Shown here: in pieces, positions 1 to 6,444 of the stretch
Layout of the letters: each line of letters begins with the position of its first letter
How positions within the stretch are numbered: position 1 is the stretch's first letter
NCBI GenBank assembly: GCA_945889545.1
Contig: CAMDCC010000151.1
Location: 1-7,280 of the forward strand
DNA length: 7,280 nt
Direction: 5' to 3'
Source: Bifidobacterium breve
GTDB lineage: Bacteria; Actinomycetota; Acidimicrobiia; IMCC26256; PALSA-555
The notes under the pieces: model-generated
What the model saw: the letters and a program-made list of their open reading frames with translations, nothing else
The model's database searches: none
What the model was told of the DNA's origin: nothing
Position numbers and translations under genes: made by a program

Positions 1-1252
1 GGTATGGCACGGGTTCACGCAGATGTCGTGCTTCACGGAGAGCACCCCGATTGTTGTTGCAGGAGCCGAAGGGCACGAGCTCATCGACGTCGATGGCAAG
101 CGCTACATCGACGCCATCTCGTCGCTCTGGGTGAACACGCTCGGCCACCGTGTGCCTGAGCTCGACGAGGCGTTGCGTGAGCAGCTCGACCGGGGCGCGC
201 ACTCCACCCTGCTCGGCAACAGCAACCAGATCGTGGTCGAGCTCGCCGAGGCGCTGGCATCGCGTGTACCGGTCGACGACCCGCACTTCTTGTTCGCGGG
301 CGATGGTGCGTCGGCCGTCGAGCAGGCCTTGAAGATCGCCTTTCAGTTCTGGGTGAACCTCGGCGTTAGCGGGCGTACGAAGTTCCTCGCTTTCGGCGGC
401 GCGTATCACGGCGACACGATGGGGGCGCTTTCCGTCGGCGACGGTGGCTTCGGTACCAACGTGTTCGACCCCTTGCGCTTCCCGGTGCTCCGCGCGCCGC
501 ACTTCGCCGACCCCGAGTGCTTCACGACTGCGGCGCGCATGGTCGCCGACCACGCGCATGAGCTCGCCGCAGTGATCGTCGAGCCGCTCGTACAAGCTGC
601 TGCGGGCATGCAGATCGCACCGGCCGCGTCCTTTGGCGCGCTCGGTGACGCGTGCCGAGAGCACGACGTGCTCCTCATCTGTGACGAAGTGGCGACCGGA
701 TTCGGGCGCACCGGCACACTGTTCGCGTCGGAACAGTGCGGACTTACTCCTGACCTCATGGCCATCGGCAAAGGGATGACGGCGGGTTACCTTCCGCAAT
801 CCGCCACGGTCGCGAGTGGTCGAGTGTTCGACGCATTTCTCGGACCTGATCTCTCCGACAAGACGCTGTACCACGGGCACTCGTACAGCGGGAACGCGCT
901 CGCGTGCGCGGTGGCGCTGCGCCATGTCGAGTTGATCGAGTCACGCGACGTGCTCGCCAACGTGCGTGCCCGGTCCGCCGAATTGCTTGCGCTGCTCGAT
1001 GCGCGCATCGCGCCGCTCGCTGCGGTGCGCGAGGTGCGGTTGCACGGGCTCATGGGCGGCGTCGAGCTCGCACCGTCGGAGGACAATCTTCGGTGGGGGC
1101 GGCGAGTGTGCGCGGCTGCGGTCCGGCGCGGTGTGCTGCTACGCCCCATCGGCGACGTCGTCGTGCTTATGCCTCCACTCACGATCACGGCGCCCGAGCT
1201 CACGCGCATCGTTGACGCGCTCGAGGCATCGATCGGCGAGGTCTGCCCATGA
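1..1252 (+). CDS. bioA: BioA-type 7,8-diaminononanoate aminotransferase (5' end cut by window)
   Basis: PLP-dependent fold-type I, class III aminotransferase that converts 8-amino-7-oxononanoate (KAPA) to 7,8-diaminononanoate (DAPA) in biotin synthesis; cytoplasmic. The first ATG in view is at 23, but the frame is open from base 2 and the codons before that ATG read V-W-H-G-F-T-Q. Together with the Met this matches the conserved BioA N-terminal W-H-P-[YF]-T-x-M signature, so the true start lies upstream of the window. Numbering from the ATG at 23: GDGASAVE about 93-100 (phosphate binding), YHGDTMGALSVGD 128-140 (BioA-typical), DEVATGFGRTG 221-231 with Asp221 for the pyridine nitrogen, PLP lysine K250 in IGKG, HGHSYSGN 284-291. 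Near full length (409 residues visible). The stop overlaps the bioF start as ATGA, which implies translational coupling. SSLWVN and HGHSYSGN resemble the Bacillus-type lysine-using BioA more than the E. coli SAM-using one, so the amino donor is uncertain. BioA identity is firm because of the bioF-bioD context. Confidence 0.93.
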   Translation, partial: VWHGFTQMSCFTESTPIVVAGAEGHELIDVDGKRYIDAISSLWVNTLGHRVPELDEALREQLDRGAHSTLLGNSNQIVVELAEALASRVPVDDPHFLFAGDGASAVEQALKIAFQFWVNLGVSGRTKFLAFGGAYHGDTMGALSVGDGGFGTNVFDPLRFPVLRAPHFADPECFTTAARMVADHAHELAAVIVEPLVQAAAGMQIAPAASFGALGDACREHDVLLICDEVATGFGRTGTLFASEQCGLTPDLMAIGKGMTAGYLPQSATVASGRVFDAFLGPDLSDKTLYHGHSYSGNALACAVALRHVELIESRDVLANVRARSAELLALLDARIAPLAAVREVRLHGLMGGVELAPSEDNLRWGRRVCAAAVRRGVLLRPIGDVVVLMPPLTITAPELTRIVDALEASIGEVCP

Positions 1253-2358
1253 CTTGGCGGGATTGGGCGGAGGCCGAGGCGGCGAACATTCACAACGCCG
1301 GACAGTGGCGTGCACCGCGCGACCTCGACGCGGCCGGGCCCGAAGGCAAGCTCGCGCCCGACGATCGCCCAGTCGTGACGTTCGCGTCGAACGACTACCT
1401 CGGGCTCACGCAACACCCCACCGTGATCGCGGCAGCGCACGCGGCGATCGACCGTTGGGGCGCGGGTTCCGGCTCGGCTCGGCTCATCGTCGGTTCGCGG
1501 CCCATCCATTCGGAGCTCGAGCACGAGCTCGCCGACTGGAAGCGGACCGAACGAGCGGTCCTCTTCCCGACTGGCTTTGCCACGAACCTCGGCGTGATCA
1601 CAACCTTCGCCGGGCCGGGAGCGTTCGTGGTCTCCGACGAGCTGAATCACGCGTCGATCATCGACGGTTGCCGGCTGGCGCGCGCCGACGTGGAAATCGC
1701 GCGCCACGCCGATCCCGAACATGTCGACGCGCTCCTCCATGCGTCAACCGTCGAGCGGAAGATTGTCGTCACCGACACGGTCTTCTCGATGGACGGCGAC
1801 CTCGCTCCCATTGATGCGCTCATCGAGGTCTGTGCCCGTCACGGCGCACTTCTCGTGATCGACGAGGCGCACGCCGTGCTTGGTCCCGATCCGGCACTCG
1901 ACCACATCGAAGCCATCAGGATCGGCACACTGTCAAAGACGCTCGGGGCGCTCGGTGGGTTCGCGGCCGGCCCCGCGCATCTGTGCGACCTCATCGTGAA
2001 CCGTGCCCGCTCATACCTCTTCACCACCGCGTCCACGCCGGCCGACGCGGCGGCGGCGCTCGCGGCGTTGGAGGTGGTGCGCTCACCCGAGGGCGTTGAA
2101 CTCCGTGCCCGACTCGGTGCGCACGTTGAACGACTGCGCCCGGGCCACCCATCACCGATCGTGCCCTATGTGATCGGTGACGAGCGCGCCACGCTCGATG
2201 CTGCGGCGGCGCTGCTCGACGACGGGATGCTCGTGCCGGCCATTCGGCCGCCAACGGTGGCACCGGGCACATCGCGTCTGCGCGTCGCGCTCTCTGCCGC
2301 GCACACCAAGGAGCAAGTGGAAGTGCTCAAGGACGCGCTCTCCCGCCTCACGTCATGA
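1249..2358 (+). CDS. bioF: 8-amino-7-oxononanoate synthase (KAPA synthase)
   Basis: Alpha-oxoamine synthase of fold-type I. It condenses L-alanine with pimeloyl-ACP or pimeloyl-CoA, releasing CO2 and the carrier, to give KAPA; cytoplasmic. The 369-residue length is slightly below the usual 380-395. Visible motifs: SNDYLGL 47-53, GSGSARLIVGS 73-83, NHASIIDG 133-140 with the cofactor-stacking His134, DTVFSMDGDLAPI 176-188, DEAH 205-208, Schiff-base lysine K230 in GTLSKTLGALGGF, and a C-terminal RPPTVAPGTSRLR at 333-345 (substrate-carboxylate region). The ATG at 1249 overlaps the bioA stop by four bases, and a GAGG Shine-Dalgarno lies 7 nt upstream (1238-1241), which supports this start. Oddity: the usual DEAHG is DEAHA, and only about 17 residues separate DEAHA from the GTLSK motif, so this stretch is shorter than in the E. 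coli type. Other alpha-oxoamine synthases (KBL, ALAS, SPT) are made unlikely by the bioA/bioD neighbours. Confidence 0.95.
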   Translation: MTWRDWAEAEAANIHNAGQWRAPRDLDAAGPEGKLAPDDRPVVTFASNDYLGLTQHPTVIAAAHAAIDRWGAGSGSARLIVGSRPIHSELEHELADWKRTERAVLFPTGFATNLGVITTFAGPGAFVVSDELNHASIIDGCRLARADVEIARHADPEHVDALLHASTVERKIVVTDTVFSMDGDLAPIDALIEVCARHGALLVIDEAHAVLGPDPALDHIEAIRIGTLSKTLGALGGFAAGPAHLCDLIVNRARSYLFTTASTPADAAAALAALEVVRSPEGVELRARLGAHVERLRPGHPSPIVPYVIGDERATLDAAAALLDDGMLVPAIRPPTVAPGTSRLRVALSAAHTKEQVEVLKDALSRLTS

Positions 2359-2382
2359 CGCAGTCCAGATGAGCCGGACGAC

Positions 2383-3015
2383 ATGACCCGGCCCCGCGTA
2401 CTGGTTGTGGTCAGCGGCACCGGCACGGGCGTGGGCAAGACGTGGTTCTCGGCCGTCACGCTCGGGCTGCTGCGCAGCCGGGGAGTCAGCGTCGCCGCGC
2501 GGAAGCCGGTGCAGTCGTTCGAGCCGGGAGAGCATCCGCTCGACGCGGAAGTGCTTGCGGCCGCAACGGGAGAGGCCGTCGACGAAGTGTGCCCACCGCA
2601 TCGCGCGTACGAGCGCGCCCTGGCACCACCGATGGCGGCCGAAGCATTGGGTCGGCCGGCGTTCAGAATCGCCGATCTCGTAAGCGAGCTGACCTGGCCC
2701 GATGGTGTCAGCGTGGGAGTGGTCGAGGGTGCCGGCGGCCCGCGCTCCCCGCTCGCGGCCGACGGCGACACCGTGGACTTGGTTGCCGCAATCCAGCCCG
2801 ATTTCGTCGTCATCGTCTCCGACGCCGAGCTCGGAGCGATCAATGCCTCTCGCGTGAACGCGGCGCCGTTCGCGCCGCGACGCGTGCTCGTGGCATTGAA
2901 CCGGTTCGATGAGCACAACGATGTGCACCGTCGCAACCTCCACTGGCTGCGTCTACGCGCCGACTTCGACGTGGTGACCAGCCCGACCGCACTGGCCGAC
3001 CACCTCGCCCCTTAG
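2383..3015 (+). CDS. bioD: ATP-dependent dethiobiotin synthetase
   Basis: BioD carboxylates DAPA with CO2 and ATP to form the ureido ring of dethiobiotin; a P-loop NTPase that acts as a cytoplasmic homodimer. Visible in 210 residues: P-loop GTGTGVGKT 12-20 with Lys19, the catalytic-lysine motif KPVQS 41-45 (K41), and VEGAGG 114-119 with Glu115, followed by PRSPL. The P-loop has Gly where E. coli has Asp (GTDT), a change I also recall in mycobacterial BioD. KPVQ is followed by Ser rather than the common Thr, and the usual D-L-G-T-I-N motif reads E-L-G-A-I-N (139-144). The C-terminal half is compact and less typical, with ALNRFD (161-166) as the likely nucleotide-base segment. The start follows the bioF stop by 24 bp with only a weak ribosome site; the ATGs at 2355 and 2369 are out of frame. 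It is the last gene of the biotin cluster seen here, followed closely by a hairpin. The cobyric-acid/BioD-like family is the alternative, but gene order favours BioD. Confidence 0.92.
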   Translation: MTRPRVLVVVSGTGTGVGKTWFSAVTLGLLRSRGVSVAARKPVQSFEPGEHPLDAEVLAAATGEAVDEVCPPHRAYERALAPPMAAEALGRPAFRIADLVSELTWPDGVSVGVVEGAGGPRSPLAADGDTVDLVAAIQPDFVVIVSDAELGAINASRVNAAPFAPRRVLVALNRFDEHNDVHRRNLHWLRLRADFDVVTSPTALADHLAP

Positions 3016-3034
3016 CGACCCCGAACCTGGTCGC
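3015..3034 (+). terminator. Candidate factor-independent hairpin after bioD
   Basis: A perfect 6-bp inverted repeat, GCGACC (3015-3020) and GGTCGC (3029-3034), encloses an 8-nt loop and begins on the last base of the bioD stop codon. No T-tract follows; the next bases are GC-rich. Position and stem suggest a transcript end or 3'-end stabiliser for the biotin cluster. A short GC-rich stem can arise by chance in DNA of this composition, so this is a candidate only. Confidence 0.4.
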
Positions 3035-3123
3035 GCTCGCTCGGGCTCGTAAGGAAGTGAGTGGCTTTGCCGCTCTCTTCCGGCGGGAGACGGAGCTTGC
3101 GAAGTCGACCAGAGATCTGGACC

Positions 3124-3147
3124 CGAGCCCGCCCTTCGGGCCGCTCG
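3124..3147. terminator. Candidate bidirectional hairpin between convergent genes
   Basis: CGAGC (3124-3128) pairs with GCTCG (3143-3147), and GCCC (3131-3134) pairs with GGGC (3138-3141). A small 2x1 internal loop lies between the stems and a TTC loop at the tip. It sits 8 nt beyond the stop of the minus-strand FAD gene and about 110 nt beyond the bioD stop, so it could end either transcript. No clear T-run follows on either strand. A weaker 4-bp hairpin, CCAG-AGAT-CTGG, is at 3109-3120. Confidence 0.4.
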
Positions 3148-3154
3148 CCTGCTC

Positions 3155-4459
3155 TCAGCGACCAAAGCGGTCCATCGCTCGGAACCACTGCCCGACGACC
3201 GGGAGGTACGCGCCCCGCAAGAAGTTCAACGGGATCCTGGGGAACTCGAGATGGGCGAACGGCGGTGGTGGCTCCTCGTCGGCGATCCACGCCGCCGCGC
3301 GTGCACCGAACCAAGTGGCGAGCGCAATGCCGGTGCCGTTGCACCCCGTCGCGTACGCCAGGCCATTGACGCGCCCGAAGTGCGGCATACGGTCGAAGGT
3401 GATCGCCACCTGCCCACCCCACGCGAAGTCGAGTGTCGTCCCGGCGAGCTGGGGATGGATGCGCACCATCTCTCGGTAGAGGCGGTCGCGCGCGCTGGGC
3501 ACGCTCATCGGCGCCAGACTTGTCCGCCCACCGAAGACCATGCGTCGATCGGGCGACAAACGCCAGTATGCGAGCAGGTTGCGGGTGTCGAACACCATTC
3601 GTCCTCGCGGGATCAGCGTGCGGGCCACGTCCTCGTCGAGCACTCCTGTCGCGATGATGTAGCTCCCGATGGGGAGCACGCGTCGCCCGAGCGGCGGCAC
3701 CAAGCCGTCGATGTACGCGTTCGTCGCGACGAGCACATCTTTCGCGAGCACAACGCCGCGCGTGGTGGCCACTCGCCATCCCCCGCGCGCCCGTCGTTCG
3801 AGCACTTCGGCTCCGGTTCGATCGTGAACATCCGCGCCAGCATCGAACGCGAGCCGCACAAGGCCGGCGTGGTACTTCGCCGGTTGGATGCCCGCAACGT
3901 CGTCCATCACGAGCCCTGCGACGTACTCCGACGACCCGATCTCCTCGTGCAGCTCACCGCGATCAACGAAGTGTGCGGACCTCCCAAGATCGTCCACCCA
4001 CTCGCGTTCGGCCTCACGCAGCCCCGCAACTTGCGCGTCGTGGTGGGCAAGCAGCAAACCGCCGCACTGCAGGTAGTCGCACGCGATCGCATGCTCGTCA
4101 ACGAGACGCTCGACCAGCGCGCACGCTTCGAACACCGATTCGGCCATCTCGCGTCCGAGCGGTCCGTACTTGCGCGTCAGCGCACGCGGCCCGTATTTGA
4201 GCTCCGGGATGACCATGCCGCCGTTGCGCGTGCTCGCACCGCCGATGCCGAGCTCGTCGGCTTCGAGCACGACGACGTGGCGCCCGCGCCGGGCCAGCTC
4301 TGCGGCCGCCATGAGCCCGCAGTACCCACCGCCCACCACGACGACGTCCGCTTCCGTGGGCAACGGCCCTGCCGGGGGGCGGACGCGCTCGACGCCTTCG
4401 TGCCACAGCACGGATTCGCGGTATGCGGGCCCGAGCGGGGCTGCCCGTCGAGGTGCCAT
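3155..4459 (-). CDS. FAD-dependent oxidoreductase, DAO family (gamma-glutamylputrescine oxidase-like)
   Basis: Glycine/D-amino-acid-oxidase (DAO) superfamily flavoenzyme, expected to oxidise a C-N bond of an amine or amino acid with FAD; cytoplasmic, no signal peptide seen. From the ATG at 4459 it has 434 residues. Visible: Rossmann segment ADVVVVGGGYCGLMAAAELA 37-56 with GGGYCG 43-48, Glu67 after the second strand (ribose binding), ASTRNGG 75-81 (the A-S-x-R-N-G-G motif of PuuB-like members), DVAGIQPAKYHAGLV 187-201, VATNAY 244-249, WGGQVAITFDRMPH 347-360, and the C-terminal FAD loop GCNGTGIALA 372-381. The frame stays open to 4738, but those extra 93 residues overlap the divergent regulator and lack family character, so ATG 4459 is preferred. 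It converges on bioD and diverges from an Lrp-type regulator next to an aminotransferase and alanine dehydrogenase, which suggests amine catabolism. PuuB-like activity on gamma-glutamylputrescine is plausible but not shown; no puuA, puuC or puuD is in view. Confidence 0.85.
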   Translation of the reverse strand: MAPRRAAPLGPAYRESVLWHEGVERVRPPAGPLPTEADVVVVGGGYCGLMAAAELARRGRHVVVLEADELGIGGASTRNGGMVIPELKYGPRALTRKYGPLGREMAESVFEACALVERLVDEHAIACDYLQCGGLLLAHHDAQVAGLREAEREWVDDLGRSAHFVDRGELHEEIGSSEYVAGLVMDDVAGIQPAKYHAGLVRLAFDAGADVHDRTGAEVLERRARGGWRVATTRGVVLAKDVLVATNAYIDGLVPPLGRRVLPIGSYIIATGVLDEDVARTLIPRGRMVFDTRNLLAYWRLSPDRRMVFGGRTSLAPMSVPSARDRLYREMVRIHPQLAGTTLDFAWGGQVAITFDRMPHFGRVNGLAYATGCNGTGIALATWFGARAAAWIADEEPPPPFAHLEFPRIPLNFLRGAYLPVVGQWFRAMDRFGR

Positions 4460-4573
4460 CGATTGCGATGGTAGGGCTCGCGATCCGCACTGGAACGGGT
4501 ACCAAACCCCGGATTCCGCATCCAACGGCGGTACGCGGTGCGGATTCCCTTGCAGGCGTGATCGAGGCGCGCC
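4460..4573. promoter_or_regulatory. Divergent control region, FAD oxidoreductase / lrp-type operon
   Basis: This 114-bp gap between two divergent start codons must hold both promoters. On the minus strand, TACCAT (plus-strand bases 4468-4473) fits a TANNNT -10 element 8 nt before the ATG at 4459. That would make a leaderless or nearly leaderless transcript, which agrees with the lack of a Shine-Dalgarno there. No convincing -35 is seen; TTCCAG at 4490-4495 is 16 nt upstream but a poor match. On the plus strand, GAGG at 4564-4567 is 6 nt before the regulator's ATG; I see no clear -10. The repeats described separately fill the centre and are the best operator candidates. Confidence 0.6.
4483..4548. 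repeat. Imperfect ~31-bp tandem repeat with 8-bp inverted repeat, candidate operator array
   Basis: Four sequence blocks recur in the same order at 30-32 bp spacing: TCCGCA at 4484 and 4515, AACGG at 4494 and 4524, GTAC at 4499 and 4531, and CGGATTCC at 4510 and 4541. The last block overlaps the next TCCGCA, giving two copies plus a partial third. In addition, ATCCGCAC (4483-4490) is the exact reverse complement of GTGCGGAT (4538-4545). The spacing is close to three helical turns, so equivalent sites would lie on one face of the DNA, as expected for Lrp-family multimers that bind several phased sites. The blocks are seen directly; the operator role is inference from position beside an Lrp-type gene. 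Confidence 0.6.
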
Positions 4574-5062
4574 ATGCTCAGGAGCATGCCTCGCTCCGCT
4601 GATGCGGCCAACACGGTCGTGATCGACGACGTCGACAAGGCACTCATCGAGCTCCTGCAACACGATGGGCGGCTGCCCTACACGCGCCTTGCGGCCGAGG
4701 TCGGGCTGTCGGAAGCCGCCGTGCGCCAGCGCGTGCATCGCCTCATCGAGTCGGGTGCCACCCAGATCGTCGCGGTGACCGACCCGATGATGCTCGGGTT
4801 TCGGCGTATGGCGATGGTCGGCATCGGCGTAGAGGGCGACGTGCGATCAGTCGCCGACACGATCGCTTCGATCCCAGAGGTTGATTACGTCGTGATCGTC
4901 GGTGGCTCCTTCGACTTGCTGATCGAAGTGGTATGTGAAGACGACAACCACCTCCTCAGCCTCTTGAACGACAAGGTCCGAGCCATCCCTGGAGTTCGCT
5001 CGACCGAGACGTTCACCTACCTCCGCCTCTACAAGCAGACCTACTCCTGGGGAACACGATGA
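4574..5062 (+). CDS. Lrp/AsnC-family transcriptional regulator
   Basis: Small one-component regulator with an N-terminal DNA-binding domain and a C-terminal RAM (AsnC_trans_reg) domain that binds an amino acid or related effector; it usually acts as dimers to octamers. In 162 residues: helix-turn-helix about 19-62, with DVDKALIELLQHDGR at 19-33 and recognition region LAAEVGLSEAAVRQRVHRL at 39-57, then the RAM domain about 76-153 containing GGSFDLLIEV 110-119 and IPGVRSTETFTYL 138-150. Start: ATG 4574 has GAGG 6 nt upstream; the in-frame ATG at 4586 has AGGAG only 1 nt away, too close, so 4574 is preferred though not certain. Its stop overlaps the aminotransferase start (ATGA), and it diverges from the FAD oxidase. 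Lrp members often control such neighbours; AldR of Mycobacterium tuberculosis controls ald. The effector here could be alanine or the pathway's amine, which is inference. Confidence 0.9.
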   Translation: MLRSMPRSADAANTVVIDDVDKALIELLQHDGRLPYTRLAAEVGLSEAAVRQRVHRLIESGATQIVAVTDPMMLGFRRMAMVGIGVEGDVRSVADTIASIPEVDYVVIVGGSFDLLIEVVCEDDNHLLSLLNDKVRAIPGVRSTETFTYLRLYKQTYSWGTR

Positions 5063-6444
5063 CCGACGATGCCACCTTCGACGCAGCCAAACTCGACGCG
5101 CTCGCGCGCCGGCATCTCTGGATGCACTTCTCACGATTGGGCGCGTACGCGGATCGCCCGATCCCGATCATCAGCGGTGGTGATGGGTGCTACGTCACCG
5201 ACGTCAACGGCAAGCAGTACCTCGACGCTCTCTCTGGGTTGTTCACGGTGCAGGTCGGACACGGGCGCCGTGAGCTGGGAGAAGCGGCGGCGCGTCAGGC
5301 CGAGACACTCGAGTACTTCCCGATCTGGACCTATGCGCACCCACCAGCGATCGAGCTCGCGGCGCGACTCGCGGAGCTTGCCCCCGGCGATCTCAACCGT
5401 GTGTTCTTCACGAGCGGCGGCTCCGAAGCCGTCGAGTCGGCGTGGAAGCTAGCCCGCCAGTACTTCCGCGTCATCGGTCAACCCGGTCGGTACAAGGTGA
5501 TCGCCCGCGACACGGCGTACCACGGCACGACGCTCGGCGCATTGGCCATCACCGGCGTGCAGTCGCTGCGCGAGCCCTTTGAACCGCTGACGCCCGGCGC
5601 GACGCACGTCACGAACACGAACCGGTATCGCCATCCTCTTGCCGGTGACGATGCCGCGTTCCTCGAGGCGGTCACACAGCCCATCGAGGATGCCATCGTG
5701 CGCGAAGGGCCCGACACCGTCGCGGCCGTCTTCCTCGAGCCGGTGCAGAACGCCGGTGGATGCTTTGTCCCGCCCGCGGGCTACTTCCAACGCATCCGGG
5801 AGATCTGTGATCGCTACGGCGTGCTGCTCGTCTCCGACGAGGTGATCTGTGCGTTCGGACGCCTCGGCGACTGGTTCGGCTCGCAGACCTACGACTACCA
5901 GCCCGACATGATCACCATGGCCAAGGGCCTGACCAGCGGGTACTCGCCGCTCGGTGGCGTGATCTGTAGCGACCGGCTCGCGGCGCCGTTCCTCGAACCG
6001 GGCGCGTCGTTCCTGCACGGCATCACCTTTGGCGGTCATCCCGTAAGCTGCGCCGTCGCGCTCGCCAACCTCGACATCTTCGAACGCGAAAACCTGCTCG
6101 AAAACGTGCGCACGCTCGCACCCGGATTTCGCGAGCGTCTCGACGGACTGCGCGACATCCCCATCGTCGGCGATGTGCGCGGGACGGGCTACTTCCACGC
6201 GATCGAGCTCGTACGTGACCAAGCCACCGCGGCGCGGTTCGATCGCGGCGAGGCCGAAGAGGTGCTGCGCGGGTTCCTGGCGCCACGCCTCTTCGACGCC
6301 GGACTCATCTGCCGTACCGACGATCGCGGCGACCCGGTAATCCAGCTCTCACCGCCATTGATCGCGGGCGACGCCGAGCTCGACATGATCGAGTCGATCC
6401 TGCGCACGGCCCTCACCGAAGCGTGGGAGAAGTTCTGCGCGTGA
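5059..6444 (+). CDS. Class III omega-aminotransferase (amine/omega-amino acid:pyruvate type)
   Basis: PLP-dependent class III transaminase of 461 residues, normal for putrescine-, beta-alanine- or taurine-pyruvate aminotransferases. Visible: TSGGSEAVE 118-126 (PLP phosphate), YHG 154-156, FLEPVQNAGG 225-234, SDEVICAFGRLG 259-270 with Asp260 for the pyridine nitrogen, PLP lysine K289 in MAKG, TFGGHP 323-328, and RGTGYF 374-379. The IWTYAHPPAIELA stretch (89-101) and the E-V-I-C-A-F-G-R-L-G form resemble a conserved actinobacterial family usually annotated only as 'aspartate aminotransferase family protein' and found beside an Lrp regulator (from memory). ATG 5059 overlaps the regulator's stop and has GGGGA 5 nt upstream (5049-5053). 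Its stop overlaps the alanine dehydrogenase GTG. This spacing suggests pyruvate as amino acceptor with alanine recycled by the next enzyme. The donor is not determinable; putrescine or another diamine, GABA, beta-alanine and taurine all remain possible. Confidence 0.88.
   Translation: MTDDATFDAAKLDALARRHLWMHFSRLGAYADRPIPIISGGDGCYVTDVNGKQYLDALSGLFTVQVGHGRRELGEAAARQAETLEYFPIWTYAHPPAIELAARLAELAPGDLNRVFFTSGGSEAVESAWKLARQYFRVIGQPGRYKVIARDTAYHGTTLGALAITGVQSLREPFEPLTPGATHVTNTNRYRHPLAGDDAAFLEAVTQPIEDAIVREGPDTVAAVFLEPVQNAGGCFVPPAGYFQRIREICDRYGVLLVSDEVICAFGRLGDWFGSQTYDYQPDMITMAKGLTSGYSPLGGVICSDRLAAPFLEPGASFLHGITFGGHPVSCAVALANLDIFERENLLENVRTLAPGFRERLDGLRDIPIVGDVRGTGYFHAIELVRDQATAARFDRGEAEEVLRGFLAPRLFDAGLICRTDDRGDPVIQLSPPLIAGDAELDMIESILRTALTEAWEKFCA

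Noticed and set aside
787..1740. 317-residue open frame on the minus strand across the bioA/bioF junction
   Set aside because: It is antisense to two well-supported overlapping biotin genes and shows no recognisable domain.
3016..3154. Small protein or ncRNA gene in the convergent gap
   Set aside because: Open frames here only continue into antisense of the FAD gene; apart from the hairpins nothing is recognisable in 139 bp.
3251..4474. 407-residue open frame on the plus strand across the FAD oxidoreductase gene
   Set aside because: It is antisense to a gene with clear FAD-binding and family motifs; its translation is rich in His/Arg/Pro, shows no domain, and reflects codon bias of the true gene.
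4460..4738. N-terminal extension of the FAD oxidoreductase to a start at 4738
   Set aside because: It would add 93 residues with no family resemblance and run through the regulator's helix-turn-helix coding region on the other strand; the ATG at 4459 gives the normal length.
4586..5062. Alternative start of the Lrp/AsnC gene at ATG 4586
   Set aside because: AGGAG precedes it by only 1 nt, too close for normal initiation; ATG 4574 has GAGG at a normal distance. The difference is four residues and I cannot exclude it.
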